Shown: positions 23,298 to 36,189 of the stretch, one piece after another
Numbering within the stretch: position 1 is the stretch's first letter
Layout of the letters: the number at the start of each line of letters is the position of its first letter
Assembly: GCA_013396635.1 (NCBI GenBank)
Contig: WBMW01001297.1
Span: 591,221 to 655,220, forward strand
DNA length: 64,000 nt
Source of the DNA: Penelope pileata
Lineage: Eukaryota; Chordata; Aves; Galliformes; Cracidae
Reading direction: 5' to 3'
The notes under the pieces: generated by a model
What the model saw: the letters and a program-made list of their open reading frames with translations, nothing else
The model's database searches: none
What the model was told of the DNA's origin: nothing
Translations under genes and position numbers: made by a program

Positions 23298-26230
23298 CTT
23301 AGTGCACAGGAAAGCTCAGCAACACTTGGTGAGTGGGATGCAATTACCACAGTGAAACTTAGGCAAGGACTGAAGCATGTTGTCCTATCTTTTGTTAATA
23401 CAATGGGTAATGACCTTTTATATCACTAACCTATCATTATTTTGTTGATCCGTGATGTATACCACTGGACTGTCTGACAGCACAGGCAAAGCTTTTACAC
23501 AAGAGTTTGCTTCTTCTCAGTTATCATCTGTTTTCAGGACTTTGAAAACCTTGAGACAAATGTACCAGCTGAAGAATTTATTGCGGTGTCTTTTTATTGC
23601 TAGAATTAGAAAATCAGAAACATCTCTGAGGTTGCAGCAGTTCTTTCTGTTGACTTGTCTCTTCATTGCATTATTTTAAAATGTGTTAAGAGAAGTCTGG
23701 GGAGGAACTGCTGTTGAGTCACATCACAGGTTACACAAGTCTGAACGGTGCTTACATCTGTTATAGACATTCATTTAATGGAATTGCTATTGAAAAGTTA
23801 TCAAAGGTAACTTCACATAATTTGGTCAGGAAACTGGTGGAAGAAAAAACAAGCAAACAAGAAAAACCAGCTCATAATATATGTTTGAAAAATAATTGTG
23901 CTTAGTGTAACAGGGAACTGATATCTGGGTTTGTGGGCAGACTCTTGGACTGCAGTTTTGGACCTGGGGCTGATATTACTGCCTGAATTTGTCACTCAGT
24001 TTTTCCAAGCCCCAATTGTGTTGGACATGAAACATGGAGAATAATCCTTGTTTAGGACAAATATTGATTTATTCACAGAATTCGATCATAGTACATAAAA
24101 TTTTGTGTGGGAAGAATGTATGGAGATTCTATTCCATTTAAAGCAGTTTCTCTGCAGAGAAACGCACACGTAAAGCTGCAGTTAGTAATCTATACTCCCA
24201 CAGCACACTTTGCTGGTGACAGAGGCAGCCAACACGAATTTCATCTTCACCAGAAGGCTCGGCCAGAACAGGTTCCAGTGATCTAAGGACACTTGTGTAT
24301 TTTCTGCTGCTATTTCATAGTTCTTGTGTGTAGAAGGATACAGAGGTGGTTTGTATAACTGCACCAAAAATAAACAGGAAGGAAGCCCCCGTGTTTAGCT
24401 GATGTTTGAGGAGAGTGGCGTCTCGGGGAAAGGCAATGGTGACTCTTGTGACCTCTCCTCCGTTTTATACTTGTTCAAGTTTCTGTTCTGACCTAGCTGA
24501 CAGCCATCATGTGAATTCATATTTCGTCTCTAGAGGAATCAGCCCAATAAAATCATCTTCAGTCTGGACCCAAGACAGGAAAATAAGGATTTTATTGGGG
24601 TTCTCACGTCATATATTTGCATTTGCTTCAAATAACACTAATCCTAGACAGCAAAGCCAGCATATCCCAAATTACTAATATTTTAATTGAAGGACTGCCA
24701 TGATTTTATTTATAACTTAAAGTCGAATATCACTGGTTGCATGAGCACCAGGGTGAATGCACTTGGCTTTCTGAGCCGCCATTTACCTCTCTTCAGTAAT
24801 CCTGGCTTTCTGTACCCCCTCCACCAGCAGGCCCAGCTCAGGATCTATGTGAACGCCAGTCCTCCCCTGCATGTCCCTGTCAGCATCCTTAGTTCTTGAC
24901 ATGTCATCTGTATGCCTTTTTCCTCTTTCTCATCATCTCATTTACTTTTCTTTACAAAAATGCTTTTGGTAAATGATTTTTCTGAAAATTTTAGGGACAT
25001 CTTCAGTCTGGAACTTCAAAGTTTCTGGCAAAATCAATTTGGAATGGGTTTGGAATGGAGTGGGAATGGGGAAACGACATGACAAATTCTGCAAGTCTCG
25101 TTTCATCAGAAAACTAGACTGAGGCAACCAGCTCTCGATGCTGTTGTTTTTGTTGATCTCAGATCTCATTAAGAGTGGAAGTTATCCTCGACACTACTCT
25201 CTCTTTTGAGAAACACACCATTTGCTTTGTATAAACCACAGAGTTCTCTCTTCTTTGCTATACTAAATACTTTTATAAATATTAGGCACCATCTTTGGAC
25301 AGCGTGTTCATGGGTTTGAAGACATGCAAGTCTAAATCTTCTTACCACAAGATATAAAGGAAAGCCAAAGACTGTACAAGCTTCCGAGGTAACCGGAGCA
25401 CAGAGAGGCTCTTTGTGTTGCTTTGTTGAGCGCATAGGATGTTCCTGCTCCCCTAAAAGCACTACAGCTACGTAACTCGGGACAACAGGAAACCTCTGCT
25501 TTATGTTAGGGCACTGCCAATGAGCTCAGTGTTGATCACACTGTGTTCTGCGGGGTGTGGGGAGGATTAGGGTATCACACAGCTTGCTTTATGCCAAAGC
25601 ATAAAATACCTGCGAGCTCTAAACGTAGCTAAAATATCAACTCCTCAATTCAGAGCCCTTTTCTGAATGTTGGAGAGAACACCTTCAAGCTTAGACTTCA
25701 CGTGTGTTTTGTTTTATAATCTGGTGTTTCAGTGTAAATACATCTATTTTTTTCTTATTGTTTGCTATGCATAAATCATCACACATCTGGAAGGTAACTG
25801 CTTGATTCCACTGGAGAAAGGTGTGGCTCCCAGTATGTTTCACAGTGCCGTGGGCGATATTAACTTTGACAGCTGTATCAAAGTGGCACTGCTCTGGCAG
25901 GAGCAGGCTCTGTAAGACACAAATTGAGATGCATGTTGTGTTTCTGGACCTTTATTTAGGATATTAATTTTATACACATACACCGGATTAAGGGTAAGTT
26001 CATCCACGTGTTGAAGAGTATTGTGCTGATTCACTTCCAAGTCAGTCCTTCTCCTTCCTTCCCAGGCTCCTCTGAATGCAGTTAGCCACAAATTGAGGTG
26101 TTCTGGCTTATTCAGTTCCATGTGGGTCAAACTGAGCCCCCTGAGCGTGTCTGACCTAGTTTCTGCGTGCCCAGTTCAGTTGTCTTTAACTACACCAGGG
26201 CTTCTACAGGGGAAGTGCGTTTTAATTGCT
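23298..26230. other. Intergenic DNA without recognised genes
   Basis: AT-rich sequence with no repeat family, exon or RNA gene that I can identify. Open frames are short and unrelated to known proteins. Confidence 0.65.
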
Positions 26231-26560
26231 TATTCACTGCTGTAGGGAAACAGTTGATCCCAGCATGAGCTGATGACTGAGCACATGGTGGAGGGCTGTG
26301 GCTGGCCTGGGGAACACAGGTGCATCACTTGCACCTGTGACCAGAAGGGGTGGAGCTGGGGCGGAGTTGCCCCAGGCTTAGATAAAGGCCGGCCAGGCAG
26401 AGAAGAAAGGAGCTGGAGGGAGCAGCTTGAGAAGCAGCAGCTTGGGAGGATTGAGGAAGAAGCTTGAGGAAGAGAAGACTAAGAAGAAGCTTGAGAAGCT
26501 TCGGAGAAGGAGAAGACTGGTGAGGAGCTGAAGAAAGAAAGAAAAGATGAAATGGTGTAG
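26231..26560 (+). mobile_element. Candidate LTR-like or other repeat unit (unclassified)
   Basis: The composition changes sharply here. It contains a perfect inverted repeat (26315-26339), GGGGTGGAGCTGGGGCGGAG, a TAGATAAAGGCC box resembling an offset TATA, and then a purine-only-like stretch (26399-26553) built from repeated AAGAAGCTTGAG units. This resembles the U3/R layout of some avian LTRs, but I do not recognise the family. It could also be a single-copy promoter-like element. The limits are rough. Confidence 0.3.
26315..26339. repeat. Perfect inverted repeat with paired E-boxes
   Basis: CACAGGTGCA, a 5-nt loop TCACT, then TGCACCTGTG. Each arm carries the E-box CAGGTG/CACCTG. Confidence 0.9.
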
Positions 26561-29500
26561 TTATGAGAGCTTTGGGACCCTTTCTACGTTACAACTGGTC
26601 TCCTGCAAAACTTAGAAGTTAAAGATTCCAAAAGACTTAGGCTCGGCCTTCAACCCTAAGCAAGTTTGGGGTTTGCTTGTCTGTCTCTGAAGTTGACATT
26701 TTCCTTCCAGAAACCAGAACAAGCTTTTCTGTCATTTGGTTTTCAGCCCGACAGCCCTTGCTGAGCAGCTGCCATCTACAGACCCATCTCTGTGGACTTC
26801 TACTGCACCACACTTGATCATCACAACTCCTGTTCTGTAGCTGGGGAGCTTTCTGGCTACTCCTGTGGCAAAGACCTTCTGGCTGCTTCCGTTTCTAACC
26901 CCAAGGACGCTGTTTAACAGGGAGTTTTCAGACAGCTTTTTTTCTCACCCCTGGAGAAGTGCTCGGTTCTACCATTACTGCTATCCCTGTGCACTGCGGT
27001 GTGCGGGCTGTGAACCCCACTCTGTTTGCCAAAGCCGAACACAAGAGTGCAGACAGGAAGATCTTACGAGGCAGTGTTAATCTGTTTTAGAGCCACAGAA
27101 ACTTCTCGATACATCACAAAACGATATTTTAAAGGAGGAAAAAGACAACTGCCCAAGTCCCTGCTCGGGCTGCGCTCCTCCCTCGCTCAGCAGGAGGCAC
27201 ATCTCTGCAGAGCATCAGGAAGGGAACGCAGGGCTTGGCTTTCTGCATGGAACTGACTTGACGGGCACACTGTGTTTACCAGCAGTCTGTCTTTGGCTAA
27301 CAAACCCCCAGACGCAGTTCCACATCCTTGCAGAAGTCACGCTAAGTCCTCAGAAGTTCTCTCACCGTTTGGTTGTTCTAAAGGCCTACAGAGGGGCATA
27401 CATTTCTAAGACACTAAGCCAGATTTATTAATGAAAAAGATGCATTACGCCACAGCCAAGCAAAGATCAAAACTGAAATGTGTATAAATATGGAAGAATG
27501 TGAGCACAGTTCTGCTGCTGCGTGCCAGATGTCCTGAGATCACACCCTGGGGGCTGCAGCTAGGTAATTAATTTCTGCAACACATAACTTGTTAAATTTA
27601 GCTGCTTGTTTTCTTGTTCTCTCCCACTTAATATTTTCCTCCAGTTCCAAACCCTAGGTCTTATTTTATATATAAACTCTAGTAAAATCAGTACGTCTAT
27701 TTCCAGAACAAACTAAATAGTCTTACAGTGATCTGAATCACGCTGTATGTTTTCTGCGCAGGTGTGATTTTCCCCTTATCATGATACACTGGCATCTTAC
27801 TCTTCTGCAAGCTGTACAGAACTGGAGACTTGATCCAATACATCTGTCTTTCTGTAGACACAATTTAAAGGGACTGGAAAGTCAGCAGCTGAGCACCATG
27901 CTCGGGAAAACCCTTCTCCCAACCCATCCCTCCTCACCATCTTCAAGCCTGATGCAAAAAATCACATTTAGCTCTAGATGTAGACCAAAGTCAGTGTACT
28001 TTCAGCTTCTCTATTGCAGATTCAGCTTCCCCAGCTGGAATCTGGAGTATCAGCTAGTGGAGCCAGTGGCATCCTTTGTGTAGAACGGTGGTAGATTTTT
28101 CTGGTTTATTTATTTAGGGGCGATGCACACATCTGAGACTGCCCATTCCTTCACACCTATATGTCTGTCGGTACATATTCCTTTCTTTCTTGATGACTTG
28201 TGCACCCTGAAGGGCTGAACACGTCAGAATCCTTACAACAGCTGCCTTCTGTGGTCTTTGGGTTGGCGTGGCTCATGTTTTGACTTTCTATTAGGAACGA
28301 TAATATAATAATCAAAGCTGTGATGAGCACGTATCCCCAAAAATGAATGGCTGGAAAGCAAGTGGTCTCTAAAAATCCATTCTGTCAGTTACGTCTTTTT
28401 CACTTCCTAATCCTGCTCTGCTGTGAGGCCCCATGACTCATGGAAACACCTTTCCCTGGAGGTAGCTTATCTTTAATAAAAATCTTCGCTGAATCCATGG
28501 GCTCGGTTGGGCTCGTATTACTGCATCACTCATGGTGGATCGAGCGGGTCTGCTCTCACCGACAGATTTTCTTGGCAAGCTACCAACTTCTTTCCATTTA
28601 TGACAAGAATATTAATCACTCTCAGAACGGTGCGTGCTTCATCACCGGGGCACATCATAAATCACTGAGTGGTAATTCTGCATCTGGTTAACATTACACC
28701 TAAGGGCTTCAGGCGGCACACGCCATCCCAGTCTACGTGGGCATCTTTCCTTCACTCATGTCTTGTGCTGTTTTCCAAAAGGCTCCATAAATTGATTGCT
28801 CGTCATTCAAAAGCTGCCCTATACACTGCAGCACATTTAATAGACTTCAAAATGATCCTCATTAATCCTTTTTCACTGAAAGGAGGGGTGACCAATTATA
28901 CAGCCTGAAGGAAATGGGAAAATATGACCAGTGAGGGAAAAAGAGAGCAGGATTCTCTCTTAAGCCCATGTCGTGTACAGAAAAGGTCAGGCAGTGTAAA
29001 AAACATCCCGAATTTCTCTACTTACTCTCCCTCTCAAGGACACAGCAGGACTTTCCCATGAGTTCTGGCCTTTTTGTAGGGATCTACTTCTCTACAAGTT
29101 CCAGAGTTGCTTTTCCACACCGTGGCCAGGTTGTCAGCCTGACAGCACACCTCACGAGGCCACTTCTAGGGGGCTGAAGGGTGCTTCTATCCCACATTTA
29201 CATCCTCTTTTTTCCCCCAAAATACTTTATGCCTCGTCTTCCCACACAGTCCCCACTTCCCTGTAGTGCGGTGCTGAGCAGCTTGCAGACGCAGGGCTGC
29301 TCACACGCACAGAAATGCTTGTTCATCAGCAGAAGGGAGACAGCCCCTGTGTGGGGCAGCTGCACCGCCTTCTCCAAGCTTTTTATTAATCTTCCTTGTT
29401 TTGCCGAGGATTAGAGGCACACAAATAGAAAAAGATCACTTTCAAAATTAAAATAATTATGAACAGTTGATCACGGTGCTAAACATTTAGGCCCAATTCT

Positions 29501-30138
29501 GATACTCTTAGCAAACACTTAAAGTTTAACTTCGTCATTTTTCGTGCTACTTGCTACTCCAAGAGAAATCAGGCTCAGAAATTCCTTGTTCTGGGCATCA
29601 GGAAAGAAGCCTGAGCACACTGAGCATGTGCGGCCCGGCTGTCGGGAGCGGTGACTCCGTCTGGCAGAGCAAGATGGGAGCCGGAGAGTTTCAATAAGCA
29701 CAAAACTTTTTGCCTTTGATGATAAACAAAAATAGTGAAAACTCGTTCTGGTGTTCTTAATATTTCAAAACATTCCCACAAGCATATTTAATCACCCATT
29801 TAGATTTTTTTGGATGATTTAAAGCTTTTTCAGTTTCAAAACTGTCAAGCTGTAGGATTATTTTTTTTTCAGAAAAAGTCCTATTTTAGAAAATTGGCTT
29901 AACAACCAGGAAAGAAAACAAAAGAAATCATTTTACTGATCAAAAATGGGGGTTCGAAGTATTCTAACTCATTTCACTGGCATTTTTAATAGTACAAAAG
30001 CAATAAAATAAATAAATGAACGAATCTTGATGAAGGGATCAGTTGGCGGTCTTAAAAAGAAAATTTTGAGTGTGTAATATTTTTCAAGGGTTTAGCTTTT
30101 CTGCTAGGCCAGCTCACTGCCTTCTTCACTTCATTCAA
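26561..30138. other. Intergenic DNA without recognised genes
   Basis: No exon, RNA gene or clear repeat family seen. Open frames of about 70-100 codons on both strands look random. Confidence 0.6.
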
Positions 30139-30215
30139 AATCACAGAATATTCAGGGTTGGAGAGCAACAATGGCATCGCCTGAAGTCTGTCCTATCCTC
30201 GGAGCCCCCAGATTA
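30135..30215 (-). mobile_element. Possible CR1 tail remnant
   Basis: Plus strand reads AATCACAGAATATTCAGGG, then TTGGAGAGCAACAATGGCATC. The first 25 bases resemble the reverse complement of a CR1 3' end (TCACAGAATCxxxCAGGGTTGG). The rest has decayed beyond recognition, so this is tentative. Confidence 0.35.
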
Positions 30216-33200
30216 GTACTCCTTAGAATATAAGCACCGAGGCCAATAGATGGTATAATCCCATCCCAGAACGTTGATGGGGTTTTGCTGCTGATTTTGA
30301 TGTCAGGAAGATTTTCATCTCTTCAGCTAACGCTGTGGGAGGATGGGGTCACTCCGGATCCATCCATCCTCAGCTTCTGACTCGTCTGAATCGCGCTGTT
30401 GCAGAGGGAGCCACTCTGAGAGCAGCCTGCTCTCAAAAATCCCCCCACTAAGGAGCAGAAGAAAGGACCGATGCTAGCATTGAGGCTGCGTGCTGCCCTG
30501 CTCAGCAGATATCCACCCCCTCAGTGGGCTTCCCAGCAGTGGGCCACCATGCTCTCAGAGAGAGAAGTCGTTCTGCACAAGTGCTGGAGGGAATAAAGGA
30601 AGGCAAAAATGACCAGAGTGGAGAACCTAAGCCTGGTGAGTTTATTCCTGTTTGAAAAATGAAAGGAGAGCTCCGCTCATCAGCGTCCTGATGCTGCTGA
30701 GTTGTGCCCAAGGACAGAGGGAGTGGTAGAGGCGCGGCGGGCAGCTGCACGGCGGGAACAAACGCTGCCTGGCGGTGTCTGGGCGATGGGCACGCGGCTC
30801 AGGGCGGCCAGCCACTGTCCGTGTGGGGAGGAGAGCTCTGTGGGAGCAGATCTGCGAACAGCGTCCAAGAGCGCTTCTGCCTCTCCACAAAACCCGTCTC
30901 TGCTTTCTGTCCCGATGCAGGGACATCCAGCACGACGTTTGCCCTACGTGGCAGCAGCCTGCTGGCTGCGCTGCTGCTGACAGGAACAGCCTACGCTTGG
31001 CTGGGTCCTCGCTGCCGGTTTTGAGAGGAGACTTCTGGTGGGGCTGTGTTTTTTTAAATGTCTGACATTTTGCTGACAAATCACTGCGGTGTGATTAAAG
31101 GCACTGAAATCTACAGAAAATCTCCTATCTACTGATTTAGACTGGCTCTGCCAGCACAACTCCAGGCCCAACAGCATACTTTAAAAAGCAAGACGAGTGT
31201 ATTCTCTGAAGAATACATTGACCCTATATGGCTTGGTTTTCCTATGCTCAATAATATCAACCCTTTTCCAGGACAGAGACGTACTTATAAAGCTTCTGAA
31301 TGCCAGAGAAATTTGTGCTTTTGTGCACAAATAATTGGCATTTATTTTGGGGTTAAGGAATGCACCAAGATGGCCCTCTAGGAAGTTGCAATTGTTCTGT
31401 CCACAAAGGAAACACAAGTTTCCTGGCTTGGCACTTGCCCCATCTCACCATCCACACTCAGCTCTTTCACCCCTGTCCTCACGCCCAGGAGCGAGCCAGG
31501 TCCCTGCAAGGAGGCTGCGTGCGTCCGCCGCTGCTGCGGGGAGGGGTGGGCAGGAGCAGGGAGGGGTCTGCTGCCACTGGAGAGATGTGTGGCAGAATTC
31601 CTCCCTGCACTGAAGGTGAAGCAAAATGCTCCAAAAGCTTTCTTTACGTTTAATATCTTCCAGCTGCAAAAGTAGAGGGAAGCCTGCTTTTCCCTTCCCC
31701 TTGAACAAACTGCTTAGATACCTCATTTCAGGTCCTGTCTCAACTGCTAATGGAATTGGCTGCTCTTTTCCAGGCAGTGCAGACCTGCTGACAGACCAGT
31801 GCTCACCCACTGCACATGCTTTGTTAGCTTGGACTGTTACTATAGAGAAATGCTGAATTCTTTATCACATAGAAAATAGCAGCAACATTTTCACCAGTCT
31901 AGCTGGGGGACTTCAGCCAAAGAATAATAGAGATACCACAACCAGAAACGTGGCCCAGCTGCAGCCCTGCTATGTTTGCAGCCGCTCTGCTATTGGGATG
32001 ATGTCGATAGAAACGTTTGTTCAGGAGAACCTGTTAGCAACAACGTCTGTTGCAACGAGGTTCTAACATGGCAGAGAATCCTGCCCTCAGTTTTTCCTGC
32101 TAAAATGTTCTCTTTGGAGTATTTCTATTCCTCCTGTGAAAACTGATTAAAAGAGCCAGCTAGCGTGCAGCCCATGCTTCTGGAACATGTGCCTCCTATT
32201 GCATCGCTCCAAGCACTGCTTGAGCCGAGTTAGTAGAAGGCATCGCCCAGCACAAGAGATGCCTGGCACTACAGGCGGCCTCATGCAGAACTTTTCCACC
32301 ACAGATTTTCGTTGCTGAAAGAGCTCCAGGAGCAGGAAGGACGCAGTGAGGAGCTGTGTTTCAGTGTCACAGCAAGCTCAGTGATTCACAGCTCGGTTCA
32401 CTGAGGCTGCTTCAGTTTGGCACCCGTGCAAGCAGCACCGGGACGCGGGCGTCGCTTACGCCAATTGGGCGATTGCCCTCGCTCCGGAAGGGAGCATGAG
32501 TGGAGCGTGCTTAGCATGGGCATTAGGATGCCTGCAGTTCAACACAGATGGCTGAAAAAACTGTATACTGATGCAGCTCTTGTAGACTTTATCCATTTTT
32601 ACAGCCGCACGTATGTAAATAGAAACGGGTCCTGTATATATTTACAGCTCCATTTATAACCCTTGAGCTCGTAGATCTAATTAACAGCACCTTAGCTATT
32701 CTCTTTCTGTACCAAACAGCTATTTTTTCTTTGATTCTCTCATGTGGCCTTTAAACACAGCAGGTTAAAGCTGTCTGACTCAAGGTGTCATTCAGAGAAG
32801 TTCATATTTCAAGCAACTCCGTGATCTTTTACAGCAATTGCTCTGCTTCTGGAGTGCATGCGATCGTTTCACAGCCTGATACCAGGAAAAGGAAGATCAT
32901 CCTAAAAAGAGCTGTCAGCCTTTCAGACATTGCCACCTTAGCAAGAACACTGCTTTTAGTTTAATATCTTTATTGTCACGTACAGTGGCTCGGATTAAAT
33001 TACATAATATATCGAAAAGCCACCTGAGTTTACACCTCCATCTTTGCTCCTACTGAGGGCAGATAGATCAGCAACACCTGACCACAAAGCTGCTGAGCCT
33101 TCTGTTCATTTCTGGCAGCGGCCATGGGGCTGATGTGCAGCACGGCTAAGTGACAGCTGGGGACTTTTAGGCCCCCAGATGACAAAGCTCAGCCAGCCAG

Positions 33201-33833
33201 CACCTGGAGCACTGCTTTGCTGGGGAGTTGCAGAAGAATTACAGAGAGTCAGGCACTTGCTAAATGTTTTAGACTGACTCTTTTCTGACTGAGAAAGCAT
33301 AGTCACTAGCTGCTGCAGGGGAATGTGCATACGCGCCTTCCAAAAACGGCTGTGGCTGCTGAATTTCACATCCCACTCATCTCCCAGCAGACCTCTCGGT
33401 ACATGCTCGTGTAAAACAGGCTTCCTGAGCTGCGTCTGAGTGATGTAAGCGTGGGGTAGAGACAAGCGGTTATTTAAAACCACGACAAGATTTAATTTAG
33501 GTATCCCTTTATAAGGGTGCCAAGACTGTGCTGCAAAGCTGTGACGACCCCGGGCATGCAGGAAGACAGACAAGTAACAGTAGCTGCGGTTTAATGACAT
33601 CACAAATTAATTACCAAATAATTTCCAGATTATTTGGTGCATCCATATGGTAATGATCTTTTCTTTTCTTTCCTTTAATTCTTTCCATCTGTTCAGGGAC
33701 AGAAGCACTTTCACATCTAAGTCCTCTGCCTGGGCTGCATTTGCCCTCCCTCCGTCTGATCTCTGCCATGCCCCAGTGTCGCGATCGAGGGGAGACTCGG
33801 ACAGCCAACTGATCATTCAACAAGTCTCAGTCT
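30216..33833. other. Intergenic DNA, no recognised gene
   Basis: Includes moderately GC-rich patches (30650-31020, 31440-31600) that produce overlapping frames on both strands. The longest single frame is a minus-strand one of 165 codons at 33106-33603, with no domain I know and no splice or promoter context. I do not call it a gene. Confidence 0.6.
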
Positions 33834-33863
33834 AATGTACTTAAGCGTGTGCTTAAGTACATT
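33834..33863. repeat. Perfect 13-bp inverted repeat, 4-nt loop
   Basis: AATGTACTTAAGC, loop GTGT, then GCTTAAGTACATT. The arms are fully complementary. It is intergenic. No T-run follows and no transposon ends are seen, so its role is unknown. Confidence 0.95.
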
Positions 33864-36170
33864 CGTTAATGAAGCTCATGCATATTGCAAAAGTAAAGCT
33901 GATGATTGGTAACCAGCTCTAACGTTAACCTCACCTTGTTGGAATTTCCCTATCATTCTTATAGATACATCTTTCTCTGTTCCCACCCGGTCTCACTCTT
34001 CTTATGAATACATCTTCCTCAGTTCCCATCCTGTTTTGCTCACTTGCTAAGCAGCTTCTTTATCCCAAGGATAGAACGCCCAGGACTATTACTTCTACTC
34101 TAAGTTATGCAGCTGTATCAGATTCTCGGCGCTGTGCCCTTTATCTCTTAGCCATTCTGTGAGAAAATCCTCAACACCCCAGGCTGGGCCCCCAGCTCCC
34201 GCTGGCGAGCTGCTGTTGTAACGCCAGCTCTGCTCACACCTGGGGTCTCAGGCTGCAGGAGCCCCCACCTGAGCTGTGCTGACCTCGAGGTACATTCAGT
34301 GGCGTGTCTCAGAGTTTATTGTCAGAAACACAGGTTTTCTTCTATTTTTAAACATTTTGAGGAAAGTAAGACATTGCTGCAGAGCCCACGCGTCTGAAAC
34401 AGACATGAAACGTGCAGATTTCATACTTTGGGATACCACTTCCTACATGGCTTGCTGAATCTCCTTGTGAACAGGGCTGCACACGCTGCTCCTGCAGGAC
34501 AACACAGTTTCTGCAGCACAGCACTTTGACAGGAGGAGCATCCATTCAGAACATCTCTGCCATTTCAGTACTCCCTGCCATTTTCAGCACAGAACAGACG
34601 TGGACTTATTTTTAGAAGGACCCTTTAATCAGTGTAGCTGACGACACCAAACGAAAAGCCTTGGCTGATTTTCTGAAGCAGGAAGTACAACCACTAACTT
34701 TGGTGCTGCTGTGCATTTACAGTCCAAGAGAAACGAAGTCAAGACCCAACAAGGGTAACTCATTGAGTTACAATTTCATGGAGTTACAACACAAACAGGT
34801 GCGTTCCAGGGTTTGTGGATACCTCACTAATTATCAGGCCACTCTTATAAAGTGTAATAGGCTTTGGATGAAATTGCAGCCCCAATTAATCTTCCTTATC
34901 CATTTGCCACAGGCTTCAGCATGGGCACAGCTGAAGAACAAATCTTGAACTCACCTGAAAGCTTTTACCATAATACATAAACATCCCCTAAGTCCCAAGT
35001 GCCAGCAGCACAAGTGATTAACATTATCACTTTTTGTTAACCACTGATTAATTTTCCATTTTCTTAATGCCCTATTTTTCCTACAGATACCTAATTCAGT
35101 GACCTGTCCCACCTCAGTAACTAGAGCAATGTTGCTAGCACGATACATACGTACACATTGCCTGGAGGGTTTTGGGGTTTTTTGGTTGTTTGGCTTATTT
35201 GTTTTATTTTTATGTTTTATCTCAGTGTAGACAAGATCGTTTTGTTCTTCTCAAGTATTTCTTTCGTGTGATTACTCCTACTGAATCAGTCTTAACTGAA
35301 TTATTCAAAGTTCAAAAGGACACCAGTGACCAAGCCTAGAAAGTGCTCTTGTTGCCAAAGCAGCTTTGGTAACGTGGCGTAACAGGAGCGGTGACAAGCT
35401 CTGGTGTTACCTACCGATGACAAGGGACCAACTGGAACTGGGATTCTTTGTGATTTAACCTGAAGTCTTACAGTAGTGCCACAGCTGAGTTTTAAGAAAG
35501 TGATTCAAATATGTGGAGGTATCTACGAGCACGAAGACTTTAACGATGCCCTGGAAAATCTGTTCTGTGTTTTCCAGTATATGTCCCCCAAGCTAAGTGC
35601 AGTGTGAACCACGAACACTGCATGTGAAAACCGCGCAGCAGACTGGGAGCTTGAGATGTTACCTCGTCCTGACACCACAAGAATAAAAGCTGCATCCAAG
35701 GAACCAAGGGAAAAGCAGCCTGGCTGAAAATTAACGCATGTTAACACCGTTTGCACCATGCCTGAAGGAAGATGGAAGCGCTGAATCTTTTTCACTGGCC
35801 TTCTAACGAAAGGAATTTGCAAAGCTAAATCCACTCAGGAGGTGTCACACACTCCTGCCATCTCAGCTGACGTGCACTGCTTACGACATGCAGAACCTGA
35901 CACGCACTCCTTTGCTAAGCAGTTTCTCAAGGAAGTGTAAGGTAGCAAAGTTACAGAGCGTGATCATCCTTTCAACAAGACGGTGGTCAGATGCTGGCTT
36001 TCTTACCAAGCCTCTTAGGAAGTTCGTGTTGCAGGAAATCCATGCACAGCACCCAAATATCCCAAAGTGTGCTGTAGAAACCTGTATGAATGTTTTTCTC
36101 GATGAGGCCTTCTGGGCATTTCACTTGACAAATTCTTGAGATTTTCAAAAACAAGATGACAGCACGTTAA
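33864..36170. other. Intergenic DNA downstream of ANO5
   Basis: Ordinary mixed-composition DNA, with a T-rich low-complexity patch at about 35168-35217. No gene recognised. Confidence 0.6.
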
Positions 36171-36183
36171 AAATAAACACTGC

Positions 36184-36189
36184 TTTATT
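36184..36189 (-). terminator. Candidate distal poly(A) signal of ANO5
   Basis: AATAAA on the minus strand (GGCGAATAAAGCAGTG), followed within about 10-20 nt by GTGTTTATTTTTAACG, a plausible U-rich downstream element. It is the most distal of several AATAAA hexamers after the ANO5 stop. Confidence 0.4.
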
